A stretch of DNA of 64,000 bases from a bacterium (lineage in GTDB: Bacteria > Bacteroidota > Bacteroidia > Cytophagales > Cyclobacteriaceae), in the NCBI GenBank assembly GCA_024743255.1, contig JANSWY010000008.1:1-64000 (forward strand). The letters are read 5' to 3'. This document shows, piece after piece, positions 16,473-26,162 of the stretch (the stretch's first letter is position 1; each line of letters opens with the position of its first letter). The notes below the pieces were generated by a model, which had not been told where the DNA came from, did not search any database, and was given only the letters and a program-made list of their open reading frames with translations. The position numbers and the translations under genes were made by a program.

Positions 16473-17831
16473 TTACAGCTTGATTCCAATTACCAAAACA
16501 TCATCAGTTTGTGGTTCGTGCCCCTTCCAGGAAGTAAACTCCTGATCAACTGCAGAAGACTGCTCAGTGATTGGAAGACTTGAAATTTTATGCAAAAAGT
16601 TACGGAATTGGCTCCTCATGTATTTCTTTCCCGCTGGACTAAACTGATCCTGAAACCCATCTGAAACCAAATAGATGGTATCTCCCTCCTGAATATCAAT
16701 CTTGAGAGTTTGGAAATCCTTATTTGTATTTTCGCTACCACCAATCGGTAACTTATTAGCCTTTTCAGCTTTTAATTCATCTTTTTGAATGAAATATAAG
16801 GTATGGTTTGCCCCTGCGTAGGTCACAGTTTTTTCTGTCTCATCCAGCACAATGATTCCAATATCCATTCCTTCCTCACTTTTGATATTTTCATTGCCTT
16901 GCAAAGTGTTTCTGACCTTATCATCAAGCACCTTTAACATTTCGGCCGGATCAAGAATTTTACGCTCATTGATGATTTCATTCAAAATAGAGGTGCCCAA
17001 AACAGTCATAAATGCTCCAGGAACTCCGTGACCTGTACAATCGGATGCTACAATTATCTTTTTTCCTTCCTTCTCAGCAAACCAATAAAAGTCACCTGAA
17101 ACTATGTCTTTTGGTTTGTAAAAAATGAAGCTTGCCTCCACTATTTTCTTTAGATCATTGGGATCTCCCAAAATTGATGATTGGATTCTGCCCGCGTAAT
17201 GAATACTGTCCGTTATAGATTTATTCTTTTGAGATAACTCTTTCTGGTAGTTATAATTCTGTGTTTTAAATATGTTGAATATGAAATAGATCATAATCGC
17301 AGTAATTACCAGATTTAGGACGAAAGACACTTTTTCACTTGGGCTGAAATAAAATTGCTCAACATTCCATGAAACAATGTGTGCCGCAATCAAAATCAAC
17401 ATTCCTATGATAAATAGGGAGTTAATCATTTTCCTATCTTCAAAAAATAGAATGGCCAATGAGGCTGAACCAAATATGATTAATTGCGATCCTCTGGATT
17501 CTCCCCAATAAACGGATAAACCCATCAGATAGAGGTACGGAATCACCACACAAAGCACTCTTGCAGCCCTATAGCTTCCACTGAAATTGAGAATCAGGGG
17601 AATTGCAAACAGCACTGCTCCAACCAATTGTGGGTATACTTCGCCTGTGAGGTTTTGAAATAGACTTTTAATAAGAAGGACAAAAAATATGAATTGCCCA
17701 ATAATCAGAATGGAGTTCAGGAGTCTGATTTTCCTGATTTCAAGATCTTCCAGTCCATTCTTTACGCCTAGATTCAATAGGTAATCCCACATAGGCCGGA
17801 TCCCTATAGAAGCGGATTTCTTTTTTACCAT
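16473..17831 (-). CDS. Membrane SpoIIE/RsbU-type PP2C serine phosphatase
   Basis: A 452-residue protein with about six N-terminal membrane helices (residues 40-195) and a C-terminal SpoIIE-type PP2C domain. Metal-binding motifs are visible: IVSGDFYWF, ASDCTGHGVPGAFM and the closing TDDVLVIGIKL. Such proteins dephosphorylate anti-sigma-factor antagonists or other STAS partners in partner-switching pathways. The segment IHYAGRIQSSIL before the domain is the usual linker of Bacteroidota members. No kinase or STAS gene is adjacent, so the partner is elsewhere. A bidirectional terminator follows. Confidence 0.9.
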   Translation of the reverse strand: MVKKKSASIGIRPMWDYLLNLGVKNGLEDLEIRKIRLLNSILIIGQFIFFVLLIKSLFQNLTGEVYPQLVGAVLFAIPLILNFSGSYRAARVLCVVIPYLYLMGLSVYWGESRGSQLIIFGSASLAILFFEDRKMINSLFIIGMLILIAAHIVSWNVEQFYFSPSEKVSFVLNLVITAIMIYFIFNIFKTQNYNYQKELSQKNKSITDSIHYAGRIQSSILGDPNDLKKIVEASFIFYKPKDIVSGDFYWFAEKEGKKIIVASDCTGHGVPGAFMTVLGTSILNEIINERKILDPAEMLKVLDDKVRNTLQGNENIKSEEGMDIGIIVLDETEKTVTYAGANHTLYFIQKDELKAEKANKLPIGGSENTNKDFQTLKIDIQEGDTIYLVSDGFQDQFSPAGKKYMRSQFRNFLHKISSLPITEQSSAVDQEFTSWKGHEPQTDDVLVIGIKL

Positions 17832-17873
17832 TTACCTGCTATACTTTGAAAAATATGATGCCGCTTTATTTTT

Positions 17874-18209
17874 CTAATTACCTTCCCAGGTAAGAAGATA
17901 ACTTGCTGTGTCTCCTAATCTCTCCATCTTCAATGAAGTTTGAAATGGTCCACCCTTTTCATTCGTTCTCATTGTAAAAGAACCAAGCAAATCATTTCTG
18001 CTCAATAAGTCGTAATCCCACAATTCAAATGTTACATATTCATCATCCGGGACATCAAGAGTCACATCAATTTCCAATTCCTCATTCATTTTGATACTCT
18101 TGAAAAGTCCATGTGGCCAAATTTTGTGACCATCATATTTCAGATAAATCTCGTCACCATCAGATTCATCATTGACATTACACTTAATTGATACTAATCG
18201 AAGTTTCAT
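17874..18209 (-). CDS. Small C2-like domain protein
   Basis: A 111-residue beta-rich protein without signal peptide or membrane segment. The segment TFELWDYDLLSRNDLLGSF resembles the central strands of C2 domains, where aspartates bind calcium and contact lipid. The whole protein is about the size of one C2 domain. It lies 42 bp upstream of the PP2C gene on the same strand and may share its transcript. The assignment is by pattern only. Confidence 0.65.
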   Translation of the reverse strand: MKLRLVSIKCNVNDESDGDEIYLKYDGHKIWPHGLFKSIKMNEELEIDVTLDVPDDEYVTFELWDYDLLSRNDLLGSFTMRTNEKGGPFQTSLKMERLGDTASYLLTWEGN

Positions 18210-18241
18210 AGAGAATTAAATTACAAATTCATGTTAAGCAT

Positions 18242-18284
18242 AATTGGCAACTTATCAAAAAAAATTGTGCGTTATGTGCCAATT
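18242..18284. promoter_or_regulatory. Inverted repeat AATTGGCA/TGCCAATT in the divergent promoter region
   Basis: Perfect 8-bp arms at 18242-18249 and 18277-18284, 27 bp apart, lie between the divergent C2-like and DUF6503 genes. They may be two half-sites of an operator or a leader hairpin; no nearby regulator gene suggests which protein would bind. Confidence 0.35.
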
Positions 18285-18399
18285 CTAATCCTAACCACCC
18301 GATCATTTACTTTAAATTATCTGATTAATATTGTCCCTTAACAGACAAAACAAGAGCCAATTAAATCCGTTCAAATCATTCTATTAAAACATTAACACC

Positions 18400-19140
18400 A
18401 TGAGAATTGCGCCATTAGCAATATTGATACTTTTTATTGTGGGATGTAATAATTCCAATTCCACAGATCCAAATGTTATTGTAGACAGAGCAATCAAGGC
18501 CCATGGTTTAGATGGGTTAGTAGGCAAATCTGTGGAATTTGATTTTAGAAACAGGCATTACAAAACTGAGAGATATAGCGATAAATTCGTTTATTACAGA
18601 AGTTGGGAGGATTCATTAGGATTGGTGATTGATAAATTGGTAAACTCATCTGAGTTTAGCAGAAAACTTAACGATTCTACAGTTGAGGTAAATGCGGAGT
18701 GGAGCCAGAGATATGGCAATTCTGTGAATTCTGTACTATATTTTTTCCAGTTGCCATTTGGTCTCAACGACCCAGCTGTTAATAAGACATACATAGGTGA
18801 ATCCTCTATTAATCAAGAACCATATCAGATTGTAAAAGTTACGTTCCAGCAAGAAAACGGTGGTGAGGACTTTCAGGATGAATACTTCTATTGGATTCAT
18901 AAAGAAAAGTACACTGTTGATTTTCTAGCCTACAATTACATCACTGATGGTGGTGGAGTAAGATTCCGACAAGCAATCAACAGAAGAGGCGTTAACGGGT
19001 TAATCTTTCAGGATTACGTCAATTACAAACCTCTAAGCAAAGACACTCCGCTAGATTCTTTGGATAACCTATTTGAAAATGGTGAATTGAAGAAGTTGAG
19101 CCTTATTCTATCAGAAAATATAGAGGTATCTAATCTATGA
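18400..19140 (+). CDS. DUF6503-type lipoprotein
   Basis: A 246-residue protein with a lipoprotein signal ending in IVGC. The mature part begins DPNVIVDRAIKAHGLD, the usual opening of DUF6503-like Bacteroidota lipoproteins (outer-membrane lipoprotein-sorting-like fold). It is rich in aromatic residues and beta strands. The function is unknown; an envelope lipid- or lipoprotein-binding role is plausible. The 3' end overlaps the lgt 3' end by 6 bp on the other strand. Confidence 0.82.
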   Translation: MRIAPLAILILFIVGCNNSNSTDPNVIVDRAIKAHGLDGLVGKSVEFDFRNRHYKTERYSDKFVYYRSWEDSLGLVIDKLVNSSEFSRKLNDSTVEVNAEWSQRYGNSVNSVLYFFQLPFGLNDPAVNKTYIGESSINQEPYQIVKVTFQQENGGEDFQDEYFYWIHKEKYTVDFLAYNYITDGGGVRFRQAINRRGVNGLIFQDYVNYKPLSKDTPLDSLDNLFENGELKKLSLILSENIEVSNL

Positions 19141-20361
19141 TTCCTTAGGTTCTGGTCTCTTTCCTTTTTTCATTGAAATAATCATCACAAGAGCTCCGAT
19201 AATAATAAATGGCACACTAAGCCATTGACCCATGTTTAATGGGATATTATCCTCGAATGGCACCTGATTGATTTTGAAAAATTCATCCACGAACCTAAGT
19301 GACCAAAGCACCACTAAAAACAACCCAATCATAAATCCTTCCGGAAGTTGGTGCCTGTGATGATACCAGATATGGAACATTCCCAGAAAGATCAAAATGC
19401 AATAAAATGCTTCGTATAACTGAGCAGGGTGTCTACTTACTCCATAAACCTCTGTTTTGAGTATATAGTGCCTTCTCTTTTGAGTTATTTCCCTGGTTAG
19501 TTTTAGATTTTCAGGATAAAAAATATGTGACTCATCTGTCATATCCTTATTCAAATAAGTCTTTACGTGTCCTTCCAAATAGGCGATGATGTCTGCCTCC
19601 GCAATTCTTGCTCCCTTTTTGAAATGGAAAGTTACGTCCACCGGCACCAGACCCGGACCCAAGTTTGTACGAGTCTCACTGGATGTAAATTCCACTGACT
19701 CCACATTGCGATTTGCTAAAAAGTTATTCTCAGCATCCCTGGCGAATACAATACCATAATCGCTATTGGTAGGAATACCAATCATTTCGGAATTTGTGAA
19801 ATTTCCAGTTCTAATCATTGCTCCAGTGAGTGCCACAACAATCACCAATCTATCAAGCATATAAGCAAAACTCTGACCTAATCGTTTCTGCTTCTTGGAT
19901 GTTATTTTATAAGGGATTCCAAAATATCCTTTTATTATTGGAAAGAACTTCATTCTGATATCATAGTTGCTATACAACCAAACTGAAATAAAAATACCAA
20001 TAGCTCCACCATGACTGGCAAGTCCGCCTTCCCAGATATAAAAGATTTTGAGTGGGTGACTGAAGTAGCCTTCTCTTACCAATTGTCCTGCAGCGTTAAA
20101 TGAATCCCACCAAGGACCATAAAACAAGACATGCCCTAATCTTGCTCCAATCACTGTAGCCAAAATCATATGGACGGTCAGAATATCTATGTCCTTCTCT
20201 GATTTACCTTCTTTTCTGAAGATGTAATACATGATCTGTTGAGATACAATGAATCCTCCGGCAAAGAGTAACCCGTACCATCTTACAGGATGATTCAAAC
20301 CTGGTATTACGAACATATCCGGGTCTATACTCCAGACGATGTATGAAAATAGTGAAGACAT
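19135..20361 (-). CDS. lgt: Prolipoprotein diacylglyceryl transferase
   Basis: A 408-residue multi-pass inner-membrane enzyme that moves diacylglycerol from phosphatidylglycerol to the lipobox cysteine of prolipoproteins. Landmarks are HGGAIG (117-122), RTGNFTNSEMIG (184-195) with the essential Arg and Asn, and HPAQLYE (311-317). Usual length is 260-300 residues. The extra length lies mainly between residues 205 and 305, a soluble insertion seen in other Bacteroidota. It follows trkH by 6 bp on the same strand, so it may be co-transcribed with trkAH. Confidence 0.94.
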   Translation of the reverse strand: MSSLFSYIVWSIDPDMFVIPGLNHPVRWYGLLFAGGFIVSQQIMYYIFRKEGKSEKDIDILTVHMILATVIGARLGHVLFYGPWWDSFNAAGQLVREGYFSHPLKIFYIWEGGLASHGGAIGIFISVWLYSNYDIRMKFFPIIKGYFGIPYKITSKKQKRLGQSFAYMLDRLVIVVALTGAMIRTGNFTNSEMIGIPTNSDYGIVFARDAENNFLANRNVESVEFTSSETRTNLGPGLVPVDVTFHFKKGARIAEADIIAYLEGHVKTYLNKDMTDESHIFYPENLKLTREITQKRRHYILKTEVYGVSRHPAQLYEAFYCILIFLGMFHIWYHHRHQLPEGFMIGLFLVVLWSLRFVDEFFKINQVPFEDNIPLNMGQWLSVPFIIIGALVMIISMKKGKRPEPKES

Positions 20362-20367
20362 AAGTGC

Positions 20368-21825
20368 TTAGTAGATTCTCCAGAAATAAGGTGTAAATAA
20401 TATTAATACCGTAAACAGCTCCAAACGACCCAGTAACATTAAAAATGAAAGCAGCCATTTTCCAGCCATTGGAATATGTGCAAAATTATCGACAGGTCCC
20501 ACGGAACCAACACCTGGACCAACGTTTCCTAAACAAGTAGCAACTGAACCAACGGATGTCATAAAGTCAACTCCAAATGTTGCCATTACAACTGAGCTAA
20601 TTGCAAAAATGGAAATGTATATCATTATAAAGGCCAGAATGTTAAATACAATATCCCTTGAAACCGCCCTTCCATTAAATCTAACTGGAATTACCGCTGA
20701 AGGGTGTATTTGTCTTTTTAGTTCAAGAATACTGTTTTTGATCAAAATAATGTGCCTCACCAGCTTCACACCCCCAGCTGTAGATCCTGCAGATGCTCCG
20801 AAAAACAACATAATAAAGATCATCACTGTGATGAATGCATCATAATTAGTATAATCTGCAGTAACATATCCAGTGGTAGTAATTATTGAAACAACCTGGA
20901 AGACACCTTCTCTCAAAGATTGCTCGAATGGCTCAGTACTGTCGAAATAAATGGTAAAACCAATTATCAATGAAAACAACGCTGAAAACCCTAAGTAAAA
21001 TCTAAACTCTTCGTTTCGAAATACCTTTTTGAAGTTACCATGCAATCCGAAATAAGTCATTGTGAAATTAGTACCAGCAAGGAACATAAAAATCACTATC
21101 ACATATTGAATAAAAGGAGATGTAAAATGAGCTATACTGGCGTTTTTAGTTGAAAAGCCACCGGTTGCCATGGTTGTCAATGCATGGTTCAATGCATCAT
21201 AAAAGGTCATTCCTCCTATCCAGAGCAAGATCATTTCCGTGGCGGTTAGACCAAGATAAATCAACCAAAGTCTTTTGGCAGTTTCTTTAATTCTTGGAGA
21301 TAACTTATCTGGCGATATCCCAGGGGCTTCAGCAACAAAAAGCTGCATTCCACCAATTCCAAGTATAGGGAGAATAGCAACCGTAAGTACAATGATTCCC
21401 ATTCCTCCAATCCATTGAGTCAAACTTCTCCAGAACAAAATCCCCTTCGGGACCGCTTCAATATCTGTAAGAATTGTAGCTCCTGTAGTTGAAAAGCCTG
21501 AAAGCGTTTCAAAAAACGCATCGGTATAATTCGGAATAGATCCGCTTAATATATAAGGAAGAGTTCCAAATGCAGACATGATCAACCATCCTGCAGTTAC
21601 AATCATGTAACCTTCCTTCTTTTTAAGGTCTTTGTTTTTAATGTTTTTGGTAGAAAGGAAAAGAGCGCTACCGGAAAATATTGTGATGCCTCCTGCTAAT
21701 AGAATATCCTTGAAATCACCTCCATTTTCCATGAATGTAAAAGGAATACACAACAACATGAATGCTCCATTCAATAGCAGAAGCAACCCAAGTACGTTGA
21801 TGATTACCTTATAATTCAGTCTCAT
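20368..21825 (-). CDS. trkH: Trk potassium uptake channel subunit TrkH
   Basis: A 485-residue K+ uptake protein of the Trk/Ktr/HKT superfamily, with four pore repeats. The selectivity-filter loops are visible as LSGFSTTGAT, ATGGFSTKN, STTGYVTADY and CLGNVGPG. Its regulator TrkA is encoded immediately upstream, overlapping by 4 bp (ATGA type), so the two are made together. Repeated positively charged residues lie between helices on the cytoplasmic side. Confidence 0.95.
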   Translation of the reverse strand: MRLNYKVIINVLGLLLLLNGAFMLLCIPFTFMENGGDFKDILLAGGITIFSGSALFLSTKNIKNKDLKKKEGYMIVTAGWLIMSAFGTLPYILSGSIPNYTDAFFETLSGFSTTGATILTDIEAVPKGILFWRSLTQWIGGMGIIVLTVAILPILGIGGMQLFVAEAPGISPDKLSPRIKETAKRLWLIYLGLTATEMILLWIGGMTFYDALNHALTTMATGGFSTKNASIAHFTSPFIQYVIVIFMFLAGTNFTMTYFGLHGNFKKVFRNEEFRFYLGFSALFSLIIGFTIYFDSTEPFEQSLREGVFQVVSIITTTGYVTADYTNYDAFITVMIFIMLFFGASAGSTAGGVKLVRHIILIKNSILELKRQIHPSAVIPVRFNGRAVSRDIVFNILAFIMIYISIFAISSVVMATFGVDFMTSVGSVATCLGNVGPGVGSVGPVDNFAHIPMAGKWLLSFLMLLGRLELFTVLILFTPYFWRIY

Positions 21826-23162
21826 TTAAAGAACTTTTCTATGGTAGGAATGCATTCCGGTTTGGACAATAGCACTACTCTATCTTTACTCTCAAATCGG
21901 AAGTTACCTCTTACAGCCAATCCTCTACCCTTTCTGATCACTCCACCAATTATTGCTGTTTTTGGTAGATCAAGGTTTCTTAATTCAGCTTCCATTATTT
22001 TGGAACCTTCCTTAACCTCAAACTCAAGAATTTCAGCTTCTACACCGTGAATACTAGTAAGGTTTAGTACTTCACCTTTTCTTATGTACCTAAAGATGAA
22101 GTTTGCGGCGATTAGTTTTTTGTTAATAAGAGTATCAACTCCAATATTTTGGGATAAATGGATATAATCCATGTTTTCCACCAATGCGATGGTTTTATTA
22201 ACTCCTCTGTTTTTCGCCACGAGAGAAGAGATGATATTAGTTTCTGAATTACCGGTTACGGCGATGAATGCGTCTATATCCTTAATGCCTTCTTCTTCCA
22301 ACAATTCTACATCACGACCATCACCATTAATGATCATAACATCACTCAACTTATCTGCCAGATCAAAACATTTTTGTTTGTCCTGCTCTATAAGCTTGAT
22401 CTTATATTTCTTGCTTAAAACTTTTGCAGTATTAAATCCCGCCTTGCTTCCTCCAAGAATCATTACATTCTTTATCTCCATACTTCTTTTTCCTGCCAGA
22501 GCAACTACTTGATCTACCCCTTCAGGCTGTGCAATGAAGTATGCATGGTCACCTTCCATGAACTTGTTTTCTCCATGAGGAATAATGGTCTGATTATCTC
22601 TCAAAACAGCCACAGTGGTGAAATTATGATCAGGGTTTAAATATGCGGTTTCTGTTAAGGTTTTGTCCTTCAATTCTGAATTTGAATCGACAGTAATTCC
22701 TATCAAGGAAAGCATTCCCTTTTCAAAGTCAAACGTATCTGTAAGTGCAGAATCACGAAGCAGTCTCTTAATCTCTTTTGCTGCCAGAGACTCAGGAGAG
22801 ATAATTTCATCAATCCCAATGTTCTTAAGATCCAGCTTGTCTTTACTATGAAGAAATTCGGTGTTGCTTATCCTGGAAATTGTCTTTTTGGCACCAAGAT
22901 TTTTACCGATAATGGAGGTTGCAATATTTGTTTCCTCAGAGGATGTAACGGCAATAAGTAAATCTGCCTTCCCAACATTTGCCTCTTCAAGCGTACGAAT
23001 AGACGTAGAATTTCCTTTAACAGTGCTGACATCTAGATGATTCGCCACATAATCCAGGACTTCTGCATCCTGATCGATTAAGACTATGTCCTGCTCTTCA
23101 AAGGCCAGGAGCTTTGCTAAGTGGAATCCAAGATCTCCAGCCCCCGCTATGATTATCCTCAT
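21822..23162 (-). CDS. trkA: Trk potassium transporter regulatory subunit TrkA
   Basis: A 446-residue cytoplasmic protein with two tandem RCK (TrkA_N plus TrkA_C) modules. The first Rossmann motif is IIIAGAGDLGFHLAKL at the N-terminus, and the second is VMILGGSKAGFNTAKVL near residue 232. TrkA binds NAD(H) and nucleotides and gates TrkH. The order trkA-trkH with a 4-bp overlap gives a complete potassium uptake system. Confidence 0.95.
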   Translation of the reverse strand: MRIIIAGAGDLGFHLAKLLAFEEQDIVLIDQDAEVLDYVANHLDVSTVKGNSTSIRTLEEANVGKADLLIAVTSSEETNIATSIIGKNLGAKKTISRISNTEFLHSKDKLDLKNIGIDEIISPESLAAKEIKRLLRDSALTDTFDFEKGMLSLIGITVDSNSELKDKTLTETAYLNPDHNFTTVAVLRDNQTIIPHGENKFMEGDHAYFIAQPEGVDQVVALAGKRSMEIKNVMILGGSKAGFNTAKVLSKKYKIKLIEQDKQKCFDLADKLSDVMIINGDGRDVELLEEEGIKDIDAFIAVTGNSETNIISSLVAKNRGVNKTIALVENMDYIHLSQNIGVDTLINKKLIAANFIFRYIRKGEVLNLTSIHGVEAEILEFEVKEGSKIMEAELRNLDLPKTAIIGGVIRKGRGLAVRGNFRFESKDRVVLLSKPECIPTIEKFFK

Positions 23163-23251
23163 TAAAAAACAAAATTTTTAGAGTGACAAATATATAATTA
23201 ACCTAATTAAAAGCATATGATTGCCCACATAAATGAAATCAATAAGGCCAA

Positions 23252-23653
23252 TTAACGGGTTGAGTCATAAACTTGTACTTTGGTCCAAAGATTCTTCGTT
23301 TCAGAAACATATTTTTTATGCGCTTCATGTTCCTGATACAAATCATGGCCTTCTAAATCATCAAACCCAACAGTCAGACAAATACTATAAGTATTATCAA
23401 CTATTGGTCGATTAGTTGATGCCGGGACTCCAATATGGAAACTCTTCACTGACGGCACTTCTTTGACGAACTCCTCAGTAGCAGCCATCACATTTTTCAA
23501 ATCTTTATCCGGATCTTTCAGCCAGATGAATACTATGTGTAAAAAATTAGCTTTTGCTGGTTTTTGAACAGCAGATGAGGTACTCACTCCAAGTACACCC
23601 AGACCTGCAAATGTCCCAAGTGCCTTTTTCAAAAACGATCTTCTTGCCTTCAT
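23252..23653 (-). CDS. Tat-exported Dabb (stress-responsive A/B barrel) protein
   Basis: A 133-residue protein with an N-terminal twin-arginine signal (RRSFLKK followed by a hydrophobic stretch to about residue 28). The mature part has a Dabb ferredoxin-like fold: FLHIVFIWLKDP, VKSFHIGVP and YSICLTVGFDDLEGHDLYQEHEAHKKYV. Dabb proteins are small dimers with varied, often unknown, ligands. Tat export implies folding or cofactor binding before translocation. It stands as a single gene. Confidence 0.87.
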   Translation of the reverse strand: MKARRSFLKKALGTFAGLGVLGVSTSSAVQKPAKANFLHIVFIWLKDPDKDLKNVMAATEEFVKEVPSVKSFHIGVPASTNRPIVDNTYSICLTVGFDDLEGHDLYQEHEAHKKYVSETKNLWTKVQVYDSTR

Positions 23654-23759
23654 AAAATCAAACTTTCAGAAAATATACTAATTGATTTTGAATTCCTCTA
23701 TCAGCAGTAGGTTCGATTCGCTACATTGGGTATCTTTAATAAAGAACCAAAATCAATAG

Positions 23760-25247
23760 ATGCCAGCTAATCCGCATTACACTTTACGATATGCCCTTTT
23801 AGGAGCAGTTTTTGGTCTGCTATTTCCAGTAGGCGCGACTACTTTTGATGTGTTAATGCAGAATCTGGAATTTGGTTTTTCAAGTTTCCTTCTCGTTCAA
23901 AAAACTCAACCACTTCATTGGATAATCGATACAGCTCCGATATTCCTGGGGTTATTTGCCTCCTTTGCAGGCAAAAGACAGGATCATGTGATTGCAATTA
24001 ATGAAGGCCTGGAAAATGAAATCGACAAGAGAGTTAAGGAAATAAAAGAAAACAATGAGAAATTAAGGCAGGAGATAAGTGAAAGAAAAGAAATAGAGGC
24101 AAAGCTAAACGAAGCGGTCATTCAAGCCAATCAGGGAGCTAAAGCCAAAGAAGACTTCCTGGTCAATATGAGCCATGAAATCCGAACACCAATGAATGCG
24201 GTTATCGGAATGGCCAATCTATTAAAAGAACAAAACCCTACTGAAGAACAAACGGAAAGCCTCGAACTGCTCCTTTTTTCTGCAAATAATCTGCTTCGAA
24301 TTATCAATGACATCCTCGATATCAGCAAAATTGAGGCAGGAACTGTGGATATCAACCTTCAACTAACAGATGTAAGAGACACTGTTAGAAAAGTAGTTGA
24401 TGAGCTCGCAGGAAGAATCAAAGAGCAAAATATCCTCTATTCAACCAAAATTGATAGTAATATACCTGAACAATTGGTCACAGATGCTGGAAAACTCATT
24501 CAGGTCCTGGAAAACCTATTAAGCAATGCCATTAAATTTTCCCCAAATGGGAAAGTGGATATTACCGTAAGCATTGAATCTGAAGATGAGGATTATATCA
24601 AACTTCTTTTTTCAATTACCGATACAGGCATTGGCATATCAAAGGAAAATTCAGATAACATCTACGACCTCTTCCACCAGGAGGACACAGGAAAATCTAC
24701 CAATCATTCAGGAACAGGGCTAGGTCTCACAATTGTAAGAAAGCTACTCCACCTACTAGGTTCAGAAATCTATCACCGAGAGAGAAAACTGCATGGAACC
24801 GAGTTCTTTTTCTATTTATCCTGCAAGAAGAGCCTAAAAACTGAGAGAAATGTAAATACTACCTTACCATCACCAGATATTCTAAAAGGAAGGAAAGTAC
24901 TTTTGGTTGAGGACAATTTGATGAATCAAAAAGTAGCAATGAAGTTCCTCAACAAATGGGAAATTCAATGTGATTTAGCTGAAAACGGAAAACAGGCCTT
25001 GCTCCAATTCAACAATTCCAATTATGACCTAATTCTTATGGATTTGCAAATGCCGGAGATGGATGGGTTTGAAGCAACGAAGGAAATCAGGAAAACAGAT
25101 CAGGAAATACCAATTATTGCTTTAACTGCAGCAGCACTAATAGAAGTGAAGGAAAAAACAGAACAAGTGGGTATGAACGATTTTATCACCAAACCCTTCC
25201 AACCAAGTTTACTCCAGGAAAAGCTTATTCTGCATCTTTCCAATTAA
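23760..25247 (+). CDS. Hybrid sensor histidine kinase with C-terminal receiver
   Basis: A 495-residue protein with two membrane segments (about residues 8-30 and 52-72) and a coiled-coil linker. A HisKA domain follows with the phospho-accepting His in NMSHEIRTPMN, then HATPase_c (NLLSNAIKF, DTGIGI, GTGLGLTIV), then a receiver domain (VLLVEDN, ILMDLQMPEMDG with the Asp acceptor, and the conserved Lys in FITKPF). It lacks a recognisable sensory domain between the membrane segments, so the signal may be sensed within the membrane. No response regulator with an output domain is adjacent; phosphotransfer to a distant protein is likely. Confidence 0.93.
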   Translation: MPANPHYTLRYALLGAVFGLLFPVGATTFDVLMQNLEFGFSSFLLVQKTQPLHWIIDTAPIFLGLFASFAGKRQDHVIAINEGLENEIDKRVKEIKENNEKLRQEISERKEIEAKLNEAVIQANQGAKAKEDFLVNMSHEIRTPMNAVIGMANLLKEQNPTEEQTESLELLLFSANNLLRIINDILDISKIEAGTVDINLQLTDVRDTVRKVVDELAGRIKEQNILYSTKIDSNIPEQLVTDAGKLIQVLENLLSNAIKFSPNGKVDITVSIESEDEDYIKLLFSITDTGIGISKENSDNIYDLFHQEDTGKSTNHSGTGLGLTIVRKLLHLLGSEIYHRERKLHGTEFFFYLSCKKSLKTERNVNTTLPSPDILKGRKVLLVEDNLMNQKVAMKFLNKWEIQCDLAENGKQALLQFNNSNYDLILMDLQMPEMDGFEATKEIRKTDQEIPIIALTAAALIEVKEKTEQVGMNDFITKPFQPSLLQEKLILHLSN

Positions 25248-25277
25248 TCTAAAACATAGATTTTTTAAGTTTGCGTT

Positions 25278-26084
25278 ATGGAAACTGAGGCAATACAGGA
25301 GAATAAGGATGTTATAGCAGCGGGTCACAAAATCAATCGCGCCTTTGGAAAAGCAATTGGCGACTTCAATATGATTGAGGAAGGTGATAAAATCATGGTT
25401 GCTGTGAGTGGAGGTAAGGATAGTTTGTGCTTGCTAAATTACATGATGAGTTATCAGAAAAAAGCTCCCATCAACTTCAAGATTCTTGCTGTAAATGTAG
25501 ACCAGGGACAACCTGGCTTTCCAAAAGAAACACTTCCCAATATGTTTGAAGAATGGGGTGTTCCTTATCATGTTGAATTTCAGGACACTTATTCTGTTGT
25601 GCTGGAGAAAACAAAGCCTGGAAAATCTTACTGTTCCATTTGCAGCAGAATGAGAAGAGGAATTCTGTATCGCCTTGCTCAGGAAAGAGGATGTAATAAA
25701 ATTGCCCTGGGTCATCATCAGGATGATGTATTGGAAACTTTTTTGATGAATGCCTTTTTCAGTGGTCAGTTAGCTGGAATGCCTGCTATTTATGAAATTG
25801 AAAGTGGTACATGCCAGGTAATTCGTCCACTTTATGCGGTAGCGGAAGAAACCATTCAAACTTATGTTTCCGGGCAGGACTGGCCAATTGTTCCCTGTAC
25901 TTTGTGTGGCTCTCAAGACGGAATGAAAAGACAGGAAATCAAACAGCTACTGAGTGATCTAAAAGCAAAATACCCAGATCTGAAGTCCACATTATTCGGT
26001 TCTTTACATCATCCCGATCCTAGATTTTTATTTGATAAGGAACTATGGAATGGAGATATTCCAAGTATTAAACAAACCGTTTAG
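25278..26084 (+). CDS. ttcA: tRNA 2-thiocytidine biosynthesis protein TtcA
   Basis: A 268-residue PP-loop ATPase that thiolates cytidine 32 of certain tRNAs. It shows SGGKDS (44-49), CSIC (Cys119/Cys122), CTLC (Cys207/Cys210) and GHHQDD near 145-150. The two CxxC pairs are the TtcA signature and three of these cysteines hold a [4Fe-4S] cluster in characterised members. The start is 31 bp after the hybrid kinase stop, so they may be co-transcribed, though no functional link is evident. Confidence 0.92.
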   Translation: METEAIQENKDVIAAGHKINRAFGKAIGDFNMIEEGDKIMVAVSGGKDSLCLLNYMMSYQKKAPINFKILAVNVDQGQPGFPKETLPNMFEEWGVPYHVEFQDTYSVVLEKTKPGKSYCSICSRMRRGILYRLAQERGCNKIALGHHQDDVLETFLMNAFFSGQLAGMPAIYEIESGTCQVIRPLYAVAEETIQTYVSGQDWPIVPCTLCGSQDGMKRQEIKQLLSDLKAKYPDLKSTLFGSLHHPDPRFLFDKELWNGDIPSIKQTV

Positions 26085-26162
26085 AATTCTGCCCTAATCT
26101 ACCTAACTTGATAAGGATTAGCCGATTATACATTTTTTCCAAAATCAATTATCAAGTTTCAC

